DNA of 47,686 bases from NCBI GenBank assembly GCA_025361585.1, contig JANYKK010000166.1:1-47686 (forward strand), in the 5' to 3' direction. The notes under the pieces are model-generated. The model searched no databases. It was not told the DNA's origin and saw nothing but the letters and a program-made list of their open reading frames with translations. Source of the stretch: Methylobacter sp. (GTDB lineage: Bacteria; Pseudomonadota; Gammaproteobacteria; Methylococcales; Methylomonadaceae). Shown piece after piece: positions 1 to 8,854 of this stretch; position 1 is the stretch's first letter, and the number at the start of each line of letters is the position of its first letter. The position numbers and the translations under genes are program-made.

Positions 1-897
1 ACCAAGCAGCGTATCACCAATCCCTCAACGCATTTGGGTATAGGCGACGACTGCGCGTTGCTGTCCATTCCCGAAGGTTTCGAGCTGGCCGTGACCACCG
101 ACACCATGGTGGAAAACGTGCATTTTTTTGCCGGGGCCGACCCGGAATTATTGGGTCATAAATTGCTGGCCGTCAATTTGAGCGATCTTGCCGCGATGGG
201 TGCCTTACCAATTTCCGTGACATTGGCTTTAACCCTGCCTAAAGTTGATAAAAGCTGGTTGACGGCTTTTGCCCACGGGTTTCTAAATCTGGCTGAACGC
301 TATTCGGTGGATTTGATCGGCGGCGATACTACGTCAGGCCCGTTGACTTTGACCGTTCAGGCTATGGGTTTAGTGCCGAAGGGCAGGGCGCTGATGCGTT
401 CTGCGGCACGTCCAGGTGATTTTATCTATATGACTGGTTGTTTGGGCGATGCGGGGCTGGGTTTAAAGATTAAGCAAGGATATAACTGTGCAAATCCCGA
501 GGCGGCGTTAACGCGGTTTAACCGGCCCGAGCCGCAAGTCGAGGCGGGGCAGGCTTTGGTTGGTATTGCCCATGCCTGCATCGATTTATCGGACGGCTTG
601 GCGGGCGATCTGGGGCATATTCTGGAGCAAAGCCGAGTCGGCGCGTGCCTCGATTGGGACGCGTTGCCGATTTCTGAAGCGGTGCTAACTTATATCAACG
701 ATACCGGCGATTGGTCTATGCCGCTGACTGCAGGGGACGACTACGAGCTGTGCTTTACCGTAAGCCCGGAGCAGGTCGATAAGCTGAGCATAGCGGCCAC
801 CAAAATCGGCGTCATCGAATCCGAACCGGGTTTGCGCCTGAATAAGTCCGGGCATATCCAACCATTAGAGGTCAAAGGCTTTGAGCATTTTTCTTAA
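1..897 (+). CDS. thiL: Thiamine-monophosphate kinase ThiL (5' end outside the window)
   Basis: ThiL phosphorylates thiamine phosphate to thiamine diphosphate in the cytoplasm, the last step of vitamin B1 cofactor synthesis. The frame is open from base 1, so the first codons lie outside the window. The visible part starts just before the GIGDDCA motif. Further family motifs follow in order: VTTDTMVENVHF, NLSDLAAMGALP, GGDTTSGP, DLSDGLAGDLGHI and GDDYELCF, which form the Mg/ATP and substrate sites of this PurM-like fold. A TTG at 34 would cut into the first motif and is not the real start. The end overlaps pgpA by 17 bases, the same gene pair as in E. coli, so the two are probably translated from one mRNA. 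Confidence 0.96.
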   Translation, partial: TKQRITNPSTHLGIGDDCALLSIPEGFELAVTTDTMVENVHFFAGADPELLGHKLLAVNLSDLAAMGALPISVTLALTLPKVDKSWLTAFAHGFLNLAERYSVDLIGGDTTSGPLTLTVQAMGLVPKGRALMRSAARPGDFIYMTGCLGDAGLGLKIKQGYNCANPEAALTRFNRPEPQVEAGQALVGIAHACIDLSDGLAGDLGHILEQSRVGACLDWDALPISEAVLTYINDTGDWSMPLTAGDDYELCFTVSPEQVDKLSIAATKIGVIESEPGLRLNKSGHIQPLEVKGFEHFS

Positions 898-1387
898 TAC
901 CCAATTGGGTAAAAACAAACTGACGCCTAGGCAGATATTGTCCGATCCGATCCTGTTTTTGGCTTTCGGTTTCGGCTCCGGATTGGCAAAAAAAGCCCCC
1001 GGCACCCTGGGGACTTTGGCGGCGATACCGGTTTACTGGCTGTTTGCGCAAACCCATCTGTATGTTTACAGCCTGTTAACGCTGATCGTCACCATTACAG
1101 GTATCTGGATTTGCGACATCGCCGCAAAAAAGCTCGATGAACATGATTTTGGCGGCATCGTCTGGGATGAGATCGCCGGTTATTTGATTACGATGTGGCT
1201 GGTTCCATTTTCCTGGCAAGCAATGGTATTAGGTTTCATTCTATTCAGGTTCTTCGACATACTCAAACCGTGGCCGATCAAGTGGATAGACCGGCAGGTA
1301 CACGGCGGCTTGGGCATCATGTTCGATGATGTGCTGGCGGGGCTGTTTGCAGGCGGTTTATTGTTATGGGCTTCAAGCTATTTCTAA
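881..1387 (+). CDS. pgpA: Phosphatidylglycerophosphatase A
   Basis: PgpA removes phosphate from phosphatidylglycerophosphate to give phosphatidylglycerol, at the inner membrane. The 168-residue product has the family marks: PGTLGTL near residue 40, WDEIAGYLI near 97, and FRFFDILKPWPI followed by GIMFDDVLAG near 127-152. It also has several hydrophobic segments, as expected of this integral membrane enzyme. I choose the TTG at 881 because AGAGGT at 867-872 is a good ribosome binding site about 8 bases upstream and no ATG fits better. It overlaps the end of thiL and is probably translationally coupled to it. Confidence 0.95.
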   Translation: MSIFLNTQLGKNKLTPRQILSDPILFLAFGFGSGLAKKAPGTLGTLAAIPVYWLFAQTHLYVYSLLTLIVTITGIWICDIAAKKLDEHDFGGIVWDEIAGYLITMWLVPFSWQAMVLGFILFRFFDILKPWPIKWIDRQVHGGLGIMFDDVLAGLFAGGLLLWASSYF

Positions 1388-1414
1388 GCTAGTTTTCTTA
1401 ATGAGTTACCCACA

Positions 1415-1618
1415 TTACTTCCGATTTATTGCTTGCCGTTGCCGCTCTTTAATCGCATAAAGCTCCAAAGCAACTCGCCGTCTAGCGTATCGGAAATAAG
1501 CCCGATCTATTAATTTATGTATCCTATTTTCGCGCTCTATTGAATAGTCCGAAACGCGGTCAATGTCTAATATTTTCAGATAAAACTCCCAGGCCTCATC
1601 GGTTAGCTTCCTAAGCAT
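1415..1618 (-). CDS. Small charged hypothetical protein
   Basis: I do not recognise this gene. From the ATG at 1618 it encodes 67 residues rich in Arg, Lys and Glu with predicted helical character and no signal peptide or membrane segment. The frame is open to 1681, which would add 21 hydrophobic residues that look less natural. The ribosome site is weak (GGGA about 12 bases upstream). It lies alone in the gap between pgpA (convergent) and the PAS-SpoIIE gene. It could be a real small cytoplasmic protein or a chance frame. Confidence 0.4.
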   Translation of the reverse strand: MLRKLTDEAWEFYLKILDIDRVSDYSIERENRIHKLIDRAYFRYARRRVALELYAIKERQRQAINRK

Positions 1619-1698
1619 TATTTGGGTTCCCAATTTACGCAATAAGCATAAATTCAGGTTAACACAGAGAATCGTAAGCAATCCCCGACAAGCGACTA

Positions 1699-3930
1699 TT
1701 AATGCCGTTTAAAAACCATTAATGTAATATCATCGTTAAACGATGCGCTGCCCCGAAATTGTTTAAGCTGTTCCAGCAGCGCCGCAATAATGGCTTGCGG
1801 GCTTTGCTGCGCCTGTTGAACCAGAATATCGCTGACGCGCTGTAGGCCGAAAAACTCGCCATCGCTGTTTTCCGCTTCGGTTAAGCCGTCGGTATACAGC
1901 AGGATTATGTCGCCTTGGGATAAGGCTACGGTTTTTTCCTCGAAAACCACGTTTTTGTTTACGCCTAGAATTAATCCTTCCGCATCCAGCTGCCTGCATT
2001 CGGTTTGGAAAGGGCTGAGCAATAGCGGGGAAGGGTGACCGGCATTGGCAAAGCTTAGCAGCTGATTAGTGATGTCGTATTGCAGATAAAACAACGTGAT
2101 AAAGTAATCGGATCTGTCCAAATCCTCGAACAGGAAATTATTCAGTACGCTTAGGGTTTCGGCAGGCGTGCCTAAGCCGCTGGCTTGGGTTCGTATGGCG
2201 CTGCGGGTTTCAACCATAAACAGGGCCGGGCCGACAGAATGGCCGGAAACGTCGGCAATAATCATGTCCAGACGGTCTTCATTGCGGTAGAAGTAATCGA
2301 AATAGTCGCCGCCAACCTGATCGGCAGGCAGGCAGAAACCTGTGACCTCAAAATGAGCGGATTTAATCGGTACCGAGGGCGACAGCGACGCCTGAATGCG
2401 CTGGGCGATCTTGATTTCGCTTTGGGCAATGGCCAGATTGACCTGAGCTTGGCGGATTTGGGCTTCGGTAGCTTTGCGCGTGGTAATGTCCACGATGGTG
2501 GTCAGTATCAGTGTTTCTTCATGGCTATCGATCAGGCTGAGGCCTATTTCAACGGGAAATTCAGTTCCGTCTTTGCGTAATCCGTAGAGCTCTCGACCCA
2601 CTCCCATCGGCCTGGAAATAGGGGCGGCGAGATATGCTTGGCGCAAACCGATATGAGCACTTCGAAAACTTTCAGGCACTAATATTTCGATCGGTTGTCC
2701 AATGAGTTCAGTGCGTAAGTAACCGAAAGACGCCTCTGTTTGCGCATTGACCATCACTATCGTTCCTGATTCGTTGACCATGATAATCGCGTTGGGCGAG
2801 GACTCCACCGCTTGGCGAAAGCGGTGCTCCAGGCGCTTGCGCTCGGTAATGTCGTGGATGAAGCCGCTGAATATATAGGCGTTCCCGACTTTTAACGGGG
2901 AAAAGCTCAGTTCAACGGAAAATTCAGTGCCGTCGCGGCGGATGGCGGACTGTTCAATCAGCTTATTTAATAACGGCCCATGGCCGGTGCGCAGGAATTG
3001 TTCCAAGCCCTGCCGATGCGAATCGCGCTGCGCGGGCGGGATAATCAGCTGTTCAAGTCGCTGGCCGACCGCTTCATCCTTAGACCAGCCGAACATTTTT
3101 TCGGCGGGCCGGTTCCAGTCGTTAACGATGCCGTAAGAATCCATAATCACGATGGCATCTAAGGAGCTTTCGATAATCAGCCGGACGCGTTTTTCGCTTT
3201 CGATCAGAGCATCCTGAAAATGCTGTCTGGCGGTGATGTCCCGATCAACGCCCCGCCATTTAAGCAGTGTTTCTTGAGTATTGAATATCGGTAATCCGGT
3301 CGATTCGGTCAGTATGTGGCGGCCGTCTTTATGCAGGTAGTGGGACAGTAACGCATAAAAAGGCCGATGGCTGGTTGCGTAGTGTTGTTGATTGACCTTA
3401 TCCTGAGGCGCTAAAAATTCGGTATAGTGCCTGCCGATTACTTCATCCGGGCTGTAACCCAGTATTTGAGCAACCGCAGTGCTGCAATAACTGTAGTAAC
3501 CATTCGGGTCTTGTTCCCACAACCATTCGCCGGTCATATCCGCCATCTGCCGAAAACGTTCTTCACTTTCGGCTAATGCCGATTCGGCGCTGAAATCTTC
3601 TTGAATCAGTAAAACAACGTTGCTTTCATTGGGCGTTAGCTTGGATAAAACAGATAACGAGATGAATGCCTGGATTTTGTTATTGGCTTTGGTGACTATT
3701 TCACCCGTGAAGTTTTGACTTATGTTGTTATCCGCCACATTGGCTAATGCGGCCTGCCATAACGTTTGGTCGTTTCCGGCAGCGTAGATGATATCAACAG
3801 GTTTGCCGATCAGCTCTTTCTCGCTGTAGCCTAAAAACGTGGCAGCGTCAGAGGTAAGTTGTTTAATGCGCGGCGTAGAGCCTTGTGGGCTTATCAGCTC
3901 AATGATAATGATTTGGGCTGGCTGATGCAT
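1699..3930 (-). CDS. PAS-domain sensor with C-terminal SpoIIE/RsbU-type PP2C phosphatase
   Basis: This is a large soluble signalling protein. About four PAS domains come first, at roughly residues 10-115, 125-240, 250-365 and 370-490 of the chosen frame. Between them are the usual PAS-PAC connectors (GVDRDITARQ, GFIHDITERKR, VDITTRKATE). A short coiled linker (AQSEIKIAQRIQASLSP) leads to a PP2C-like phosphatase with the metal-binding motifs VGGDYFDYF, IADVSGHSVGPALFM, NAGHPSPLLL, LLYTDGLTEAEN and FNDDITLMV. Proteins of this plan usually dephosphorylate an anti-sigma-factor antagonist in response to a signal sensed by PAS. No such partner is adjacent here, so the target is unknown. The frame is open to 3990, but the ATG at 3930 begins the conserved part. 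Confidence 0.9.
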   Translation of the reverse strand: MHQPAQIIIIELISPQGSTPRIKQLTSDAATFLGYSEKELIGKPVDIIYAAGNDQTLWQAALANVADNNISQNFTGEIVTKANNKIQAFISLSVLSKLTPNESNVVLLIQEDFSAESALAESEERFRQMADMTGEWLWEQDPNGYYSYCSTAVAQILGYSPDEVIGRHYTEFLAPQDKVNQQHYATSHRPFYALLSHYLHKDGRHILTESTGLPIFNTQETLLKWRGVDRDITARQHFQDALIESEKRVRLIIESSLDAIVIMDSYGIVNDWNRPAEKMFGWSKDEAVGQRLEQLIIPPAQRDSHRQGLEQFLRTGHGPLLNKLIEQSAIRRDGTEFSVELSFSPLKVGNAYIFSGFIHDITERKRLEHRFRQAVESSPNAIIMVNESGTIVMVNAQTEASFGYLRTELIGQPIEILVPESFRSAHIGLRQAYLAAPISRPMGVGRELYGLRKDGTEFPVEIGLSLIDSHEETLILTTIVDITTRKATEAQIRQAQVNLAIAQSEIKIAQRIQASLSPSVPIKSAHFEVTGFCLPADQVGGDYFDYFYRNEDRLDMIIADVSGHSVGPALFMVETRSAIRTQASGLGTPAETLSVLNNFLFEDLDRSDYFITLFYLQYDITNQLLSFANAGHPSPLLLSPFQTECRQLDAEGLILGVNKNVVFEEKTVALSQGDIILLYTDGLTEAENSDGEFFGLQRVSDILVQQAQQSPQAIIAALLEQLKQFRGSASFNDDITLMVFKRH

Positions 3931-4288
3931 GTTTTTCAGCTTACAGGATGTGGGGGCGAAAGCGCTTCGTTTGCGGTGGATACGGTACACCCTACAAGCT
4001 GATGCATGATCGCGGCGGGGGCTAATTGGGTAAAATTAAACAAGCTCATCGTTCGTTCACCTGGATCGCCATCAATAATAAATGCAGAAGGCTTATTCCC
4101 GATAAGCCCAGCTTCTGTTCGATGATAAAAAACTCAACATCATTTAGCAATCTATATTTACTGCGTTTGCTCCGGCTGCCATCCGGGAAGGTTTATGCAG
4201 TGGACTTGTTTTTAGGTGATGATACGGATTGATGGCAGCTGGTTTTGACTTCACTATAGAACTACCAAGTACATTCGGAGTAATCGTT
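3931..4288. other. Non-coding gap between divergent signalling genes
   Basis: This gap of about 360 bases separates the divergent PAS-SpoIIE and PilZ genes. It must hold both promoters, but I see no convincing -35/-10 pair. A 68-codon frame at 4026-4232 has neither a ribosome site nor protein-like composition. Confidence 0.5.
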
Positions 4289-4741
4289 ATGGCAGACAAA
4301 ACCACCCGCAATCAAGTTCGTTACGAAAGAAATGACATTGATGCAGTGTTTAAAAAAGCACCTGTTTTTTTCAATCAGGTACAGCCGGTTAAGATTATTA
4401 ACATCAGCAAGCAGGGCATTGCCATCTGTAGTCATCAGGCGCTAAAAACAAACAACCGCCTTGAATTAACGCTGTGTTTTATAAAGGGTGAGCGCTTTTT
4501 TTTGAATGGGCAGGTTGTGCATACCTTCGATAAACAAAGCAATGCCCAATATGATGAGTTTGTAGAATTGTTTTTTGAGGGAGCTGCACCGGCTGTCCCG
4601 TTACCTTTTAAATACGGTATCCATTTTGAGCAACAATATTCCCGGTTTAGGGATTATCTGGTTGAGTCCGGTTGTAAAAACGGCTTTGAAATTCAGCGGT
4701 GCGATAAGTCGCGCTGGCGGCGGCGCATTTATCAACGGTAA
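4289..4741 (+). CDS. PilZ-domain protein (probable c-di-GMP effector)
   Basis: This 150-residue cytoplasmic protein has an N-terminal basic motif RYERND near residue 10, a NISKQGIAI motif near 40-48 (the D/N-x-S-x-x-G signature) and a closing beta strand YGIHFE. Together these are the PilZ fold that binds cyclic di-GMP. The C-terminal 40 residues are basic and unassigned. The ATG at 4289 has CGGAG eight bases upstream, so I prefer it to the longer frame that opens at 4229. It ends two bases from the end of convergent yajD. Another c-di-GMP gene lies in the window (GGDEF-EAL at 31.6 kb) but is not linked to it. Confidence 0.8.
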   Translation: MADKTTRNQVRYERNDIDAVFKKAPVFFNQVQPVKIINISKQGIAICSHQALKTNNRLELTLCFIKGERFFLNGQVVHTFDKQSNAQYDEFVELFFEGAAPAVPLPFKYGIHFEQQYSRFRDYLVESGCKNGFEIQRCDKSRWRRRIYQR

Positions 4742-4743
4742 AG

Positions 4744-5121
4744 TTATTTCTTGGCTAGCAGGGATTTCAGGTCGGCAAATGGGTTATGTGTGGCGGCAGG
4801 CGTAGCGGATTTGCCCGTTGACGAGCCCTCAAAGCGGGTTTCTTCGTATCTTGAATGTTCATTATCATGGCAATAAATGCATAATAATTCCCAGTTGCTG
4901 CCATCGGACGGATTGTCGTCGTGGTTATGGTTTTTATGATGCACGGTTAGTTCGGTCAGGTTTTTATGGTCGAATTCGCGGGTGCATCGACCGCATACCC
5001 AAGGATATAACTTAAGCGCTTGGCCGCGATAGGATTGCTCCCTGAGTTCCTGGTTGCGCCGCGCATCGGTCACGATTTGATCAAGCTTGTTTCTGTCGGG
5101 TTGGATTTTTTTGATGGTCAT
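4744..5121 (-). CDS. yajD: HNH nuclease family protein YajD
   Basis: The 125-residue product matches E. coli YajD along its length. It has the core KLYPWVCGRC, the HNH motif around ELTVHHKNHNHDDNP, then GSNWELLCIYCHDNEH and the C-terminal NPFADLKSLL. The two CxxC pairs would bind zinc, and the His-rich ββα-metal motif is that of HNH endonucleases. The cellular role of YajD is not established. It is longer at the N-terminus than E. coli YajD by about a dozen residues. It is monocistronic and convergent with the PilZ gene. Confidence 0.93.
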   Translation of the reverse strand: MTIKKIQPDRNKLDQIVTDARRNQELREQSYRGQALKLYPWVCGRCTREFDHKNLTELTVHHKNHNHDDNPSDGSNWELLCIYCHDNEHSRYEETRFEGSSTGKSATPAATHNPFADLKSLLAKK

Positions 5122-5205
5122 GTCTGTATTTTCAGTAATGCGTATGGCTAAATTCTAACAGAAAAGTAACTATTAATTGTAGTTAGCATTCGATGAATAG
5201 CTTAA

Positions 5206-5763
5206 TCAACGTAGCCGATTTCCGCTTACTGCATCATAAATAGCAGTTTCCTGCGCCAGTTCGCCGACTTTGCCGTGAACGGTAAAAATATCGGCATCGG
5301 CGAAGGTTTTTAGCAGTTTTCTCGATTCTTTGATTGCGGGCCGGGTCGTGGGATTGGCGCTGGTGGAAACGAGCGGGCTACCGAATTGGGCGCATAAATT
5401 ACGGGCTATGGGGTGGTTGGTCACTCTGACGGCCAGGGAGTGATGTTCGCCTGTCAGCCATTTCGGCACCCAAGGCTGGGCTGGAATAACCCAGGTGACA
5501 GGGCCGGGCCAAGTGGGCGTGATGCGGTCGATGATGGTTTGATTTAAAACGAGGTAGGGACGCAGTTGTTCCAGGGATGAAGCGATAAGGATCAGGCCTT
5601 TTTCTATCGGGCGTTGCTTGATGTCGAGCAGGGTCATCACCGCAGTTTCGTTGAGCGGGTCGCAGCCCAAGCCGTAGACGGCTTCTGTGGGGTATGCGAT
5701 CACGGTTCCGGCTTTGAGATGACGGACGGCGGTTTTTATTTTGAAACTTGAGTGATAGGGCAT
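5206..5763 (-). CDS. tsaC: Threonylcarbamoyl-AMP synthase (Sua5/YrdC family)
   Basis: TsaC makes threonylcarbamoyl-AMP from threonine, bicarbonate and ATP, the first step of the t6A modification of ANN-decoding tRNAs. The 185-residue protein has the YrdC fold motifs YPTEAVYGLGCD (24-35), KQRPIEKGLIL, the WPGPVTWVIP loop, the AVRVTNHP strand and the STSANPT motif, which together hold ATP and threonine. It is the short TsaC type without a Sua5 domain. Its ATG lies one base behind the stop codon of vapC, so it is almost certainly expressed from the vapBC mRNA or through it, which is an odd partner for a normally essential gene. Confidence 0.95.
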   Translation of the reverse strand: MPYHSSFKIKTAVRHLKAGTVIAYPTEAVYGLGCDPLNETAVMTLLDIKQRPIEKGLILIASSLEQLRPYLVLNQTIIDRITPTWPGPVTWVIPAQPWVPKWLTGEHHSLAVRVTNHPIARNLCAQFGSPLVSTSANPTTRPAIKESRKLLKTFADADIFTVHGKVGELAQETAIYDAVSGNRLR

Positions 5764-5764
5764 T

Positions 5765-6166
5765 TTATTCTACCCAGTTTTCTAACAACAACCCCGGTAC
5801 ACGCTCAAACTCACGCAGATTGTTGCTAACTAATGTCAGCCCTTGGCTGCGGGCTTGGGCGGCAATATGTAGGTCATTCACGCCAATGGTCTGACCGGTT
5901 TTCTCCAATGCGGCGCGAATACTGCCGTAATGGTAAGCAGCCGTATCGCCATAAGGTAGTGTTATCAGGCGGCTACAAAAATCTTCAACCACCTCCAGAT
6001 TGCGGGTAGGGAATTGGCTTTTTTCAGCTCCATGTACCAGCTCGGCGAGAGTGATTGCGGATACAGCCATTCGATTATGTTGTTTATTGAACATTGCCAG
6101 AACTTCAATTGGGCGTTGTTTGATCACATAAATGACAATATTGGTATCGAGCAAATATTTCAACAT
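5765..6166 (-). CDS. vapC: Type II toxin VapC (PIN-domain ribonuclease)
   Basis: This is a 133-residue PIN-domain toxin of the tRNA(fMet)-cleaving VapC type. The acidic active site is intact: the first Asp in LLDTNIVIY, Glu in TLAELVHGAE and Asp in GVNDLHIAAQA, with the C-terminal REFERVPGLLLENW typical of this subfamily. VapC enzymes of this class cut initiator tRNA in the anticodon loop and stop translation until VapB is resynthesised. It lies 14 bases behind vapB and directly abuts tsaC. That specificity is known for close relatives and is inferred here. Confidence 0.93.
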   Translation of the reverse strand: MLKYLLDTNIVIYVIKQRPIEVLAMFNKQHNRMAVSAITLAELVHGAEKSQFPTRNLEVVEDFCSRLITLPYGDTAAYHYGSIRAALEKTGQTIGVNDLHIAAQARSQGLTLVSNNLREFERVPGLLLENWVE

Positions 6167-6180
6167 CTGAAAAACGACGC

Positions 6181-6414
6181 TTACAGGCTGTCGCGTTCGC
6201 TTTGTTGCTGGCTGGCTCGTTCGCTCATGAAATCCTCGCTAACTGAGGTATCGCTCAAGAAGAAGCTGTCCCAAGTCGATTCTGCGGGAGCAATGACACG
6301 CTCCACGCCGACTACTCGCACATTAACTTTTTTTACGGAATCGGGAAAGCGCATTTCGGCTGGCAAGCGAACTGCCTGACTGCGGTTATTGGTGAATACG
6401 GTGCTGGTTGTCAT
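6181..6414 (-). CDS. vapB: Antitoxin VapB (AbrB/SpoVT-type)
   Basis: The 77-residue antitoxin has the N-terminal swapped-hairpin DNA-binding motif VFTNNRSQAVRLPAEMRFP of the VapB/MazE family and an acidic, flexible C-terminus that would thread into VapC. It is expected to neutralise VapC and to repress its own promoter as a VapBC complex. It is the first gene of vapB-vapC-tsaC. A promoter with an embedded inverted repeat lies 30-60 bases upstream. Confidence 0.92.
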   Translation of the reverse strand: MTTSTVFTNNRSQAVRLPAEMRFPDSVKKVNVRVVGVERVIAPAESTWDSFFLSDTSVSEDFMSERASQQQSERDSL

Positions 6415-6443
6415 GTGTTATCCCATTGTTGCTATATACGCTG

Positions 6444-6473
6444 ACTATATCCCTAATGAGCAATTAGAGTCAA
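6444..6473 (-). promoter_or_regulatory. vapBC promoter with candidate operator
   Basis: On the minus strand TTGACT (-35) and TATAGT (-10) are 18 bases apart, each one base from the sigma-70 consensus. The spacer contains the inverted repeat CTAAT-N5-ATTAG (6453-6467), a good candidate for VapB binding and autorepression. Confidence 0.65.
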
Positions 6474-6514
6474 ACAGTTTTCGACAATCCAGCTAAGGAC
6501 GAATCGGTTCGCTC

Positions 6515-8842
6515 CTATACAGTTCCAGGCTCTTTAGGCCCTTGCACATCTGCCGGGTCGCCTTCGTAGGGCGTCGCGTATTTACAGTCTTTTTGCGGAC
6601 AAACCTTTTCTACGCCGCGCCGTTTGGTTTCTTTGACGGTCAATATAGGCCATGCGCATTCCGGGCAGCTCTCTTTGATCGGCGCATTCCATAATGCGTA
6701 ATCGCATTTTGGGTATTCCGAACAGGAATAAAATATCTTGCTGTTCCGCGATTTGCGTTTGAGGATACTGCCTTTTTTGCATTGCGGGCATTCGACGCCG
6801 GTGTCCATCGGTTTTTCCAACGGCTCGATATGCTTGCATTTGGGATAGCTGCTGCAACCGATAAATTTGCCGTAGCGTCCGGCCTTGATGACTAAAGGCG
6901 ATTCGCATTTAGGGCAGGTTCGACCTTCTACAATTTCGGGCTCGTCGGTAGCGCCTGCGTCATCGTTCAGGTTCCGGGTATAGGAGCATTCAGGATAATT
7001 GGTGCAGCCGATAAACCGGCCATTTCGGCCTAAGCGGATGGACAGCGGGCTGCTGCATTCCGGGCATTTTTCGTCGATCGCTTCTTGGGTGACATCTTTG
7101 CGTTGGACGCTTTCTTCTTTCTCATGAATCAGTGCGGCGAAAGGTTTCCAAAAATCGTGCATTAACGGAACCCAGTCTTTTTCTCCCCGCGATACCGCAT
7201 CCAGCTCGTCCTCCAGGTTGGCGGTAAAATCGTAATCGACGTATTTGGTGAAATGCTCGGTCAGGAACTTGTTGACGATACGGCCGACATCGGTCGGGTA
7301 GAAACGTTTGCTGTCCAGCGTGACGTATTCGCGGTTTTGCAAGGTCGAAATAATCGACGCATAGGTCGACGGCCTGCCGATACCGTGTTCTTCAAGCGAC
7401 TTTACCAAGCTGGCTTCGCCGTAGCGTGGCGGCGGCTCGGTAAAATGCTGTGCGGCATTGATGTCGTTAAGCTGGACGGGGCGGCCTTCTTCCATTGGCG
7501 GCAGGAAGCTCTCCTTGTCGTCGCTCTCGTTGCTGTCGTCTTTGCCTTCCAGATAAGCGGTCATGAATCCGGGAGAGGCTATTGTGGAGCCGGTTGCCCG
7601 GAATACATGCTTGCCGTCGGCGCAAGTTAAATCGACGGCGACCATATTCAACGTGGCATGGATCATCTGACAGGCGATGGTGCGCTTCCAGATCAGCTCG
7701 TAGAGCTTGAACTGTTCGATGCTCAGTTGGTTTTTTATCTGGCTGGGCAAGTACCGGGGGTTGGTTGGGCGTATGGCCTCGTGCGCTTCCTGGGCGTTTT
7801 TCGACTTGGTCTTGAAGACTCTCGGTTCTTTGGGCACATTTTCAGGGCCGTAGTTTTCGGCAATCAGGGCGCGGATTTCTTCGACGGCGTCTACCGACAG
7901 GTTAACCGAGTCGGTACGCATATAGGTAATCAAGCCAGCGGTTTCGCCGCCTATATCGATGCCTTCATAAAGTTGCTGGGCAACGATCATGGTGCGCTTG
8001 GTAGTAAAACCCAGCTTACGCGAGGCTTCCTGTTGCAGTGTCGAGGTGATGAACGGCGGGGCAGGGTTGCGTTTTTGCTGTTTCTTTTCCAGCTTGGCGA
8101 CCATTAATTGGCCGTCGGCGGCATCCAGTAAGGTTTGCTTGGTTTTTTCCGCCAGCTCTTCATTGGTAATGCTAAATTGGCTGATTTTTTCGCCGTCAAA
8201 CTGGCTCAGCTTGGCTTTGAAGGTTTGCTCCTGCGCCGTCAATGCGGCATCAATCGTCCAGTATTCACGGGATTTAAAAGCCTCGATTTCCAGTTCGCGC
8301 TCGACGATCATGCGCAGGGCAGGGCTTTGTACGCGGCCCGCCGACAGACCGCGGCGGATTTTTTTCCATAACAGCGGCGACAGGTTAAAGCCGACCAGAT
8401 AGTCCAAGGCACGACGTGCCTGCTGGGCGTTGACCAGATTGATGGCTACTTGTTCCGGGTTGGCAATGGCTTCGATGACGGCTTTTTTGGTGATTTCATG
8501 GAATACAACCCGATGCACCGGCTTGTCTTTGAGCAGTTTTTTTTCTCTCAGTAGTTCAAGCAAATGCCAGGAAATAGCTTCTCCTTCTCTATCAGGGTCA
8601 GTCGCCAGATATAAGGTGTCTGCGGTCTTAAGGGCTTTGGCGATAGCTTGTACATGTTTTTGGTTGCGATCAATGACTTCATATTTCATCGCGAAGTCGT
8701 TGTTCGGGTCTACTGCGCCTTCTTTGGGGATCAGGTCGCGTACGTGTCCGTACGAGGCCAAAACGTGAAAGTCTTTGCCCAAATATTTTTCGATGGTTTT
8801 GGCTTTTGCAGGCGATTCTACAATGACGAGATTTTTACTCAT
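6515..8842 (-). CDS. topA: DNA topoisomerase I
   Basis: TopA relaxes negatively supercoiled DNA by cutting one strand through a tyrosine link. The 775-residue protein begins with the Toprim domain (IVESPAKAKTIEKYLG; DPDREGEA near 82-89). The catalytic tyrosine is Tyr307 in GLITYMRTDSVNLS. SAGRVQSPAL and EAHEAIRPT follow in the usual positions. The C-terminus has four CxxC zinc ribbons (near 592, 646, 690 and 730), the last more divergent, plus an acidic tail. The length is slightly below E. coli TopA (865). It is the last gene of a LysM-dprA-smg-topA run on the minus strand, the common gammaproteobacterial order. Confidence 0.98.
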   Translation of the reverse strand: MSKNLVIVESPAKAKTIEKYLGKDFHVLASYGHVRDLIPKEGAVDPNNDFAMKYEVIDRNQKHVQAIAKALKTADTLYLATDPDREGEAISWHLLELLREKKLLKDKPVHRVVFHEITKKAVIEAIANPEQVAINLVNAQQARRALDYLVGFNLSPLLWKKIRRGLSAGRVQSPALRMIVERELEIEAFKSREYWTIDAALTAQEQTFKAKLSQFDGEKISQFSITNEELAEKTKQTLLDAADGQLMVAKLEKKQQKRNPAPPFITSTLQQEASRKLGFTTKRTMIVAQQLYEGIDIGGETAGLITYMRTDSVNLSVDAVEEIRALIAENYGPENVPKEPRVFKTKSKNAQEAHEAIRPTNPRYLPSQIKNQLSIEQFKLYELIWKRTIACQMIHATLNMVAVDLTCADGKHVFRATGSTIASPGFMTAYLEGKDDSNESDDKESFLPPMEEGRPVQLNDINAAQHFTEPPPRYGEASLVKSLEEHGIGRPSTYASIISTLQNREYVTLDSKRFYPTDVGRIVNKFLTEHFTKYVDYDFTANLEDELDAVSRGEKDWVPLMHDFWKPFAALIHEKEESVQRKDVTQEAIDEKCPECSSPLSIRLGRNGRFIGCTNYPECSYTRNLNDDAGATDEPEIVEGRTCPKCESPLVIKAGRYGKFIGCSSYPKCKHIEPLEKPMDTGVECPQCKKGSILKRKSRNSKIFYSCSEYPKCDYALWNAPIKESCPECAWPILTVKETKRRGVEKVCPQKDCKYATPYEGDPADVQGPKEPGTV

Positions 8843-8854
8843 TTATTTAAAAAA

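Noticed and set aside
2185-2580. 131-codon plus-strand frame
   Set aside because: It lies antisense inside the PAS-SpoIIE gene and has no ribosome site or family features.
4026-4232. 68-codon frame before the PilZ gene
   Set aside because: There is no ribosome site, the composition is not protein-like, and it overlaps the expected promoter region.
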